A stretch of 7,959 bases of DNA from an uncultured Eubacteriales bacterium. Its GTDB lineage: Bacteria > Bacillota > Clostridia > Oscillospirales > Butyricicoccaceae. Positions 4,791-7,959 of the stretch are shown piece by piece. Position numbers and translations under genes: made by a program. The notes below the pieces were generated by a model. The model saw nothing but the letters and a program-made list of their open reading frames with translations. It ran no database searches and was not told where the DNA came from. The stretch is taken from positions 1 through 7,959 of the forward strand of contig CAKRRK010000039.1 in NCBI GenBank assembly GCA_934395135.1, in the 5' to 3' direction. Each line of letters starts with the position of its first letter. Position 1 is the first letter of the stretch.

Positions 4791-5924
4791 ATGAATTTCT
4801 CATTTATTGGTACATTACAGGACATCCTTTCAAGTTCTGGATTTGCCGGCATCGGCCAGGACCCCAGAAGCTTGATTATGATTGCGGTTGCATGCCTGCT
4901 TCTGTACATGGGGATCGGGAAAAAGTTTGAACCCCTTCTTTTGGTGCCGATTGCATTCGGCATGCTCCTTGCGAACTTTCCCTTTACAGGGATGCTCAAC
5001 GAAGGCGGATTTTTGAAGTATATTTACTTCGGTGTGGAACATGCGATTTATCCGTCTATCGTTTTTCTTGGCATCGGCGCTATGACAGACTTTGGTCCGC
5101 TGATTGCCCGGCCGTCCTCTCTGCTGATGGGCGCCGGCGCGCAGTTCGGCATTTATACGGCGTTTTTGCTGGCCATCGCCCTTGGATTTGATCCGTCCGT
5201 TGCGGCGGCCATCGGCGTCATCGGCGGCGCGGATGGTCCGACGGCCATTTTGACGGCGTCTAAGCTGGCACCGGAGTTCCTGCCGGCCATCGCCATCGCG
5301 GCGTATTCCTATATGGCGCTGATCCCGCTGATCCAGCCGCCGCTGATGCGCGCTGTGACGACAAAGAAGGAACGGGAAATCAAGATGGAACAGCTCCGCG
5401 TGGTTTCCAAGAAAGAAAAAATCGTATTCCCCATTGCCGTTTCCATCTTCGTTATCCTGCTGATTCCGGATACTGCTCCGCTGATCGGCATGCTGATGCT
5501 GGGGAATCTCTTTAAGGAATGCGGCGTAACGGACCGTCTTTCCGATACCGCGCAGAACGCGCTGTGCAATATTATTACCATCTTCCTTGGTGTATCCGTT
5601 GGCTGTAAGGCGATTGGTTCTACGTTCCTTACCTGGAGCACCATTAAGATTATCATTCTCGGCCTGTTGGCATTTATGCTGTCCACTTTGGGCGGTCTGC
5701 TCATCGGCAAACTGATGTGCAAGCTTTCCGGCGGCAAAATCAACCCGCTCATCGGCTCCGCCGGCGTATCGGCTGTTCCAATGGCGGCGCGTGTATCTCA
5801 GGTGGAAGGGCAGAAGGCAAATCCCGCCAACTTCCTGCTGATGCATGCGATGGGACCAAACGTAGCCGGCGTAATTGGCTCCGCGGTAGCGGCTGGCTTT
5901 ATGATTAAAGTATTCGGCGGCTAA
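4791..5924 (+). CDS. oadB: Na+-translocating decarboxylase beta subunit (Na+ pump)
   Basis: This 377-residue multi-spanning membrane protein decarboxylates carboxybiotin and uses the energy to export Na+. VIGGADGPTAI (143-153) is the signature loop with the ion-binding Asp148. NPLIGSAGVSAVPMAARVSQ (318-337) is the second ion-binding region, with Asn318, Gly322, Ser327 and Arg334. These residues and Tyr174 correspond to D203, N373, G377, S382, R389 and Y229 of Klebsiella OadB at one constant offset of 55, so the protein is shorter only at the N-terminus, as in MmdB/GcdB. A charged loop at about 192-210 (KKEREIKMEQLRVVSKKEK) separates the two halves. RBS AAGGGGG (4775-4781) lies 9 nt before the ATG. 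It is the last gene of the operon; a hairpin terminator follows. OadB, MmdB and GcdB cannot be separated by motif, so substrate is judged from oadA. Confidence 0.95.
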   Translation: MNFSFIGTLQDILSSSGFAGIGQDPRSLIMIAVACLLLYMGIGKKFEPLLLVPIAFGMLLANFPFTGMLNEGGFLKYIYFGVEHAIYPSIVFLGIGAMTDFGPLIARPSSLLMGAGAQFGIYTAFLLAIALGFDPSVAAAIGVIGGADGPTAILTASKLAPEFLPAIAIAAYSYMALIPLIQPPLMRAVTTKKEREIKMEQLRVVSKKEKIVFPIAVSIFVILLIPDTAPLIGMLMLGNLFKECGVTDRLSDTAQNALCNIITIFLGVSVGCKAIGSTFLTWSTIKIIILGLLAFMLSTLGGLLIGKLMCKLSGGKINPLIGSAGVSAVPMAARVSQVEGQKANPANFLLMHAMGPNVAGVIGSAVAAGFMIKVFGG

Positions 5925-5935
5925 ATTTTATGAAA

Positions 5936-5969
5936 AATGCCCGACTGGATGGAAGTCCTGTCGGGCATT
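5936..5969 (+). terminator. Terminator after the oad operon
   Basis: AATGCCCGAC (5936-5945) pairs perfectly with 5960-5969, with three more inner pairs (GGA 5947-5949 with TCC 5956-5958). The tail CTAATATTTATAAG is U-rich but interrupted, so termination may be incomplete. It lies 11 nt past the oadB stop. The next start codon is 42 nt further on, and no clear separate promoter lies between, so chrA expression may depend on read-through. Confidence 0.7.
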
Positions 5970-6011
5970 CTAATATTTATAAGAATTTGCAGTGTGGATG
6001 AGAGGGTTTTT

Positions 6012-6548
6012 ATGAATATTTACTGGGATTTGTTTTGGACCCTTGCAAAAGTGGGGGTTATGACGTTTGGCGGCGGGTACGCTATGCTCCCGGTGCTGGA
6101 ACGGGAACTTGTGGACCGGAAACAATGGCTGACCGGGCAGCAGCTGATGGACTGCTATGCCATCGGACAGTGTACGCCGGGCGTCATAGCAGTGAATACC
6201 GCGACGTTTGTAGGATATCGTTTGAAGGGACTCCGGGGCGCAGTGTGCTCCACGCTGGGCGTGGTGTTTCCCTCCATTGTCATCATCACCGTTATTGCGG
6301 CGTTCATCCAACAGTTTTCTCACCTGGAAGCAGTGCAGCATGCCTTTGCAGGGATCCGGGTGGCGGTATGTGCCTTGGTGCTGCATACCGTGATAAAGCT
6401 GATAAAAAGTCATATAAAAGATCCGTTTTCCATTGCCGTGCTGGCAGCAGGGTTTGTAGTCGTCGCCTTTTTCGGCGTATCGCCGGTGATTGTCGTGGTT
6501 GCCGCGGCGGTGTGCGGGCTGTTGTACCGGGGGAGGATGAAAGGATGA
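6012..6548 (+). CDS. chrA: Short-chain chromate transporter (CHR family), first subunit
   Basis: The 178-residue product is one CHR domain (Pfam Chromate_transp). VMTFGGGYAMLPVLERELV (16-34), then IGQCTPGVIAVNTATFVGY (51-69), are the two signatures of the N-terminal type, followed by hydrophobic segments at about 75-100, 113-130 and 138-170. Long ChrA proteins carry two such domains fused; here they are separate genes, a known short-chain pair in Firmicutes that is expected to work as a heteromer in the membrane. ATG 6012 is chosen over upstream ATG 5937, which lies inside the terminator hairpin; GAGAGGG (6000-6006) precedes it. Characterised homologues export chromate, but without a resistance context the real substrate is uncertain. 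Its stop overlaps the start of the second subunit by 4 nt. Confidence 0.88.
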   Translation: MNIYWDLFWTLAKVGVMTFGGGYAMLPVLERELVDRKQWLTGQQLMDCYAIGQCTPGVIAVNTATFVGYRLKGLRGAVCSTLGVVFPSIVIITVIAAFIQQFSHLEAVQHAFAGIRVAVCALVLHTVIKLIKSHIKDPFSIAVLAAGFVVVAFFGVSPVIVVVAAAVCGLLYRGRMKG

Positions 6549-7111
6549 GCGGAAACATTTTTCAACTGCTTTGGGAATTTTTTAAGACCGGCTTGTTTTC
6601 GGTTGGCGGCGGTCTTGCCACCCTGCCGTTTTTGAAAGAGATCGCGCAGAGGTACGACTGGTTTACCGTGGAAGATATTACGGATATGCTGGCAGTGTCG
6701 GAGTCTACGCCAGGCCCCATCGGGATTAATATGGCGACCTATGCGGGTTACAGCGCATATGGTCTGCCGGGTGGAATTTTAGCTACGCTGGCGCTGATTT
6801 CTTCCTCCTTTGTGGTGATCGTCCTAGTTTCCAAGGTGATGGAACGGTTTCAGGACAATCCGTTGGTGGATCGTATATTCCGCGGGATTCGTCCGGCTTC
6901 CATCGGCCTTGTGGCAGGCGCAATGTATGAAGTTTTTGTCAGCACACTGTTCCATACCGCTGCTGTCGGGCAGGGGGCGCTGGCTTTTTTCAACGGGAAA
7001 GCAATCCTTTTTTTTGCGGCAGCGTTTCTGCTGCTGCATAAGCTGCCCAAGCTTCATCCCATTGTGGTGATTTTAGCGGGCGCGGCGTGCGGAGTACTGT
7101 TTCGGTTTTAA
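6545..7111 (+). CDS. chrA: Short-chain chromate transporter (CHR family), second subunit
   Basis: This is the 188-residue partner CHR domain. FSVGGGLATLPFLKEIA (18-34) and VSESTPGPIGINMATYAGY (51-69) are the C-terminal-domain versions of the two CHR signatures, and hydrophobic spans occur at about 76-97, 117-137 and 153-186. The ATG at 6545 overlaps the TGA of the first subunit (ATGA), and GGAGG (6532-6536) stands 8 nt before it, so the two are translationally coupled and made in matched amounts. The same frame stays open for about 500 nt upstream, but that part lies over the first subunit and is not coding. The two proteins differ clearly, as expected for the antiparallel halves of one transporter rather than a recent duplication. 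Substrate is inferred from family only. Confidence 0.88.
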   Translation: MSGNIFQLLWEFFKTGLFSVGGGLATLPFLKEIAQRYDWFTVEDITDMLAVSESTPGPIGINMATYAGYSAYGLPGGILATLALISSSFVVIVLVSKVMERFQDNPLVDRIFRGIRPASIGLVAGAMYEVFVSTLFHTAAVGQGALAFFNGKAILFFAAAFLLLHKLPKLHPIVVILAGAACGVLFRF

Positions 7112-7146
7112 TGGAAGAGAGTGTCAGGAGACGGGAAGAAAAGCGG

Positions 7147-7165
7147 CGCCGCCGCGGGCGCGGCG
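7147..7165. other. GC-rich hairpin between chrA pair and gdpP
   Basis: CGCCGC (7147-7152) pairs with GCGGCG (7160-7165) around a 7-nt GC-rich loop. No T-run follows on either strand (GGGGAAAATATGG on the plus side), so it is not a standard intrinsic terminator, although it is the only strong stem between chrA and the gdpP promoter. An AAAAAA/TTTTTT pair follows at about 7194-7208. Confidence 0.4.
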
Positions 7166-7210
7166 TGGGGAAAATATGGTGAAAACCTGAAAGAAAAAAC
7201 CATTTTTTCC

Positions 7211-7239
7211 TTTCTATTTATTATAGTTTTTGATATAAT
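7211..7239 (+). promoter_or_regulatory. Putative gdpP promoter with extended -10
   Basis: A perfect TATAAT (7234-7239) is preceded by TGA, giving the TGnTATAAT extended -10 form. The -35 is weak (TTTCTA at 7211-7216, 17-bp spacing), which an extended -10 can tolerate. The predicted start near 7246 leaves about 30 nt of leader to the TTG codon, so gdpP is probably transcribed independently of the chrA pair. Confidence 0.6.
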
Positions 7240-7261
7240 AGATTCGTATCTTTATGCTGTC

Positions 7262-7267
7262 GGGAGG
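7262..7267 (+). promoter_or_regulatory. gdpP ribosome binding site that sets the TTG start
   Basis: GGGAGG (7262-7267) stands 8 nt before TTG 7276, the ideal distance. The next in-frame ATG (7288) would be 20 nt away and has only AAAGGA, three bases in front of it. In-frame GTG 7267 overlaps the site itself. Confidence 0.7.
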
Positions 7268-7275
7268 TGCGTCCG

Positions 7276-7959
7276 TTGAAAGGAAAAATGACGGAAGATT
7301 TTTTGCCGGAGTTTGGTTTGTGCTTTGCGGCGCTGTTGGTATTTTCGGCGGTCAGTTTAAAATTCAGTGTGCAGGCCGCAGTGGTGCAGTTTGTCATTTG
7401 CGGCGTGCTTCTGGCGGTTTATTTGAAGTCCCGGGAAAAGCGGGCCAGAGAGACCAGCCGCTTTGTGGAAAAAGTGTTCGACGGGATCAACGAAGCCTCC
7501 AAAGGGTTTATCATGGATTTTCCGATGCCAGTGGTTGTGGCTGACGCCAATGAGGGAAGAATCCTGTGGAATAACGAACGGTTTGAAGGGATGCTGCCGC
7601 CCGGGCAGGATGTGACGGAGCGGCGGGTGTGGGATCTCCTGGAGGGGTTTAACGCCCGATGGCTGATGGAAGGTAAAAATGCATCTGCGGAGACTGTGCA
7701 GCTGAACGGGCGGTACTATTCCGTGTTCGGGCATACGGCCAAGTCGGAATCCGGGCGGAAAGACGCGCTGATGGTGCTGTATTTTCAGGATATTACCGAA
7801 CTGACGGAGCTGCGCCGGGAAAAATCCGATATGGCTACGGTGATCTCCATCGTTTCCATTGACAATTATGAGGAATTGCTGAAAAATGCCACAGACGCTG
7901 AAAAATCGGATATGTTGGCAGACATCGACCGCCGGCTCAGCCAGTGGACCGCCTTCAAC
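7276..7959 (+). CDS. gdpP: Cyclic-di-AMP phosphodiesterase GdpP (YybT), 5' part, cut by window end
   Basis: The frame stays open from TTG 7276 to the last base, giving 228 residues of a protein that is normally about 650. Two membrane segments lie at about 13-29 and 32-50, followed by a basic KSREKRARE stretch. A PAS-like domain spans about 82-175 (MPVVVADANEGRILWNNERF, ending VLYFQDITELTELR). The degenerate GGDEF domain begins at about 188 with VISIVSIDNYEELLKNA and DMLADIDRRLSQW, wording typical of GdpP. The catalytic DHH/DHHA1 domains, which cleave c-di-AMP to pApA, lie beyond the window. The protein sits in the membrane and lowers c-di-AMP, affecting osmolyte and K+ balance and cell-wall stress. 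Rare TTG initiation and a window edge make it easy to overlook; ATG 7288 is the alternative start. Confidence 0.9.
   Translation, partial: MKGKMTEDFLPEFGLCFAALLVFSAVSLKFSVQAAVVQFVICGVLLAVYLKSREKRARETSRFVEKVFDGINEASKGFIMDFPMPVVVADANEGRILWNNERFEGMLPPGQDVTERRVWDLLEGFNARWLMEGKNASAETVQLNGRYYSVFGHTAKSESGRKDALMVLYFQDITELTELRREKSDMATVISIVSIDNYEELLKNATDAEKSDMLADIDRRLSQWTAFN

Noticed and set aside
4830..5846. 338-codon open frame on the minus strand opposite oadB
   Set aside because: Antisense shadow of oadB: the protein is rich in Arg, Gln and His with no membrane or domain pattern, and no promoter or RBS.
5937..6011. N-terminal extension of the first chrA gene from ATG 5937
   Set aside because: The extension is encoded by the terminator hairpin and has no RBS; ATG 6012 with GAGAGGG gives the normal CHR N-terminus.
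6035..6544. Open frame continuing upstream of the second chrA gene, suggesting a 358-aa protein
   Set aside because: This stretch lies over the first chrA gene in another frame; its translation is Arg/Cys/Gly-rich and not CHR-like. The true start is the ATG at 6545 with GGAGG 8 nt upstream.
7254..7544. 96-codon plus-strand frame and a 125-codon minus-strand frame (7357-7734) at the window end
   Set aside because: Both overlap the gdpP frame, which shows TM, PAS and GGDEF features; the alternatives show none.
1..7959. CRISPR array, insertion sequence, prophage or defence system
   Set aside because: No spaced direct repeats, transposase, terminal inverted repeats or phage genes are seen; gene content is housekeeping and energy metabolism.

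Overview
The window looks like a chromosomal segment of an anaerobic Negativicutes bacterium (Firmicutes that include Veillonella, Megasphaera, Acidaminococcus and Phascolarctobacterium). The main reason is a biotin-dependent, Na+-pumping decarboxylase operon whose biotin carrier is a separate gene and whose subunits are short, as in the Veillonella and Acidaminococcus decarboxylases. Strong AGGAGG-type ribosome binding sites, AT-rich spacers between moderately GC-rich genes, and a GdpP-family gene also point to Firmicutes. The genus cannot be fixed from the sequence alone.

Layout. Bases 1-68 are the 3' end of a 5S rRNA. A 15-bp hairpin and then a complete tRNA-Asn(GTT) with its own terminator follow, so this is the tail of an rRNA operon. 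Bases 359-2201 hold a MarR-type repressor and an overlapping 14-TM-type multidrug exporter; a perfect 8+1+8 inverted repeat just before the repressor is a likely autoregulatory operator. A tRNA-Arg(CCT) lies on the minus strand at 2293-2367, convergent with the exporter, and its terminator hairpin sits between them. An AT-rich spacer then carries a plausible promoter and a CcpA-type site ahead of the decarboxylase operon.

Bases 2653-5924 encode four tightly spaced genes: the oxaloacetate carboxyltransferase (oadA, without a biotin domain), a small OadG/MmdD-like membrane subunit, an Ala/Pro-linked biotin carrier, and the Na+-pump subunit oadB. Together they would decarboxylate oxaloacetate to pyruvate: carboxylate goes to biotin on the carrier, then to OadB, where CO2 release drives Na+ export. 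Carboxyltransferase (468 aa) plus carrier (128 aa) together match the length of the fused OadA of enterobacteria. After a hairpin terminator come two half-length chromate-transporter (CHR) genes that overlap by 4 nt and probably form one heteromeric transporter.

The window ends inside gdpP, a cyclic-di-AMP phosphodiesterase gene that starts with TTG behind its own promoter and is cut after 228 codons. No wholly new system is evident. The most useful second looks are the split OadA, the MarR operator, the cre-like site, the Arg-rich mini-ORF at the chrA stop codon, the unusual acceptor end of tRNA-Arg, and the GdpP start.
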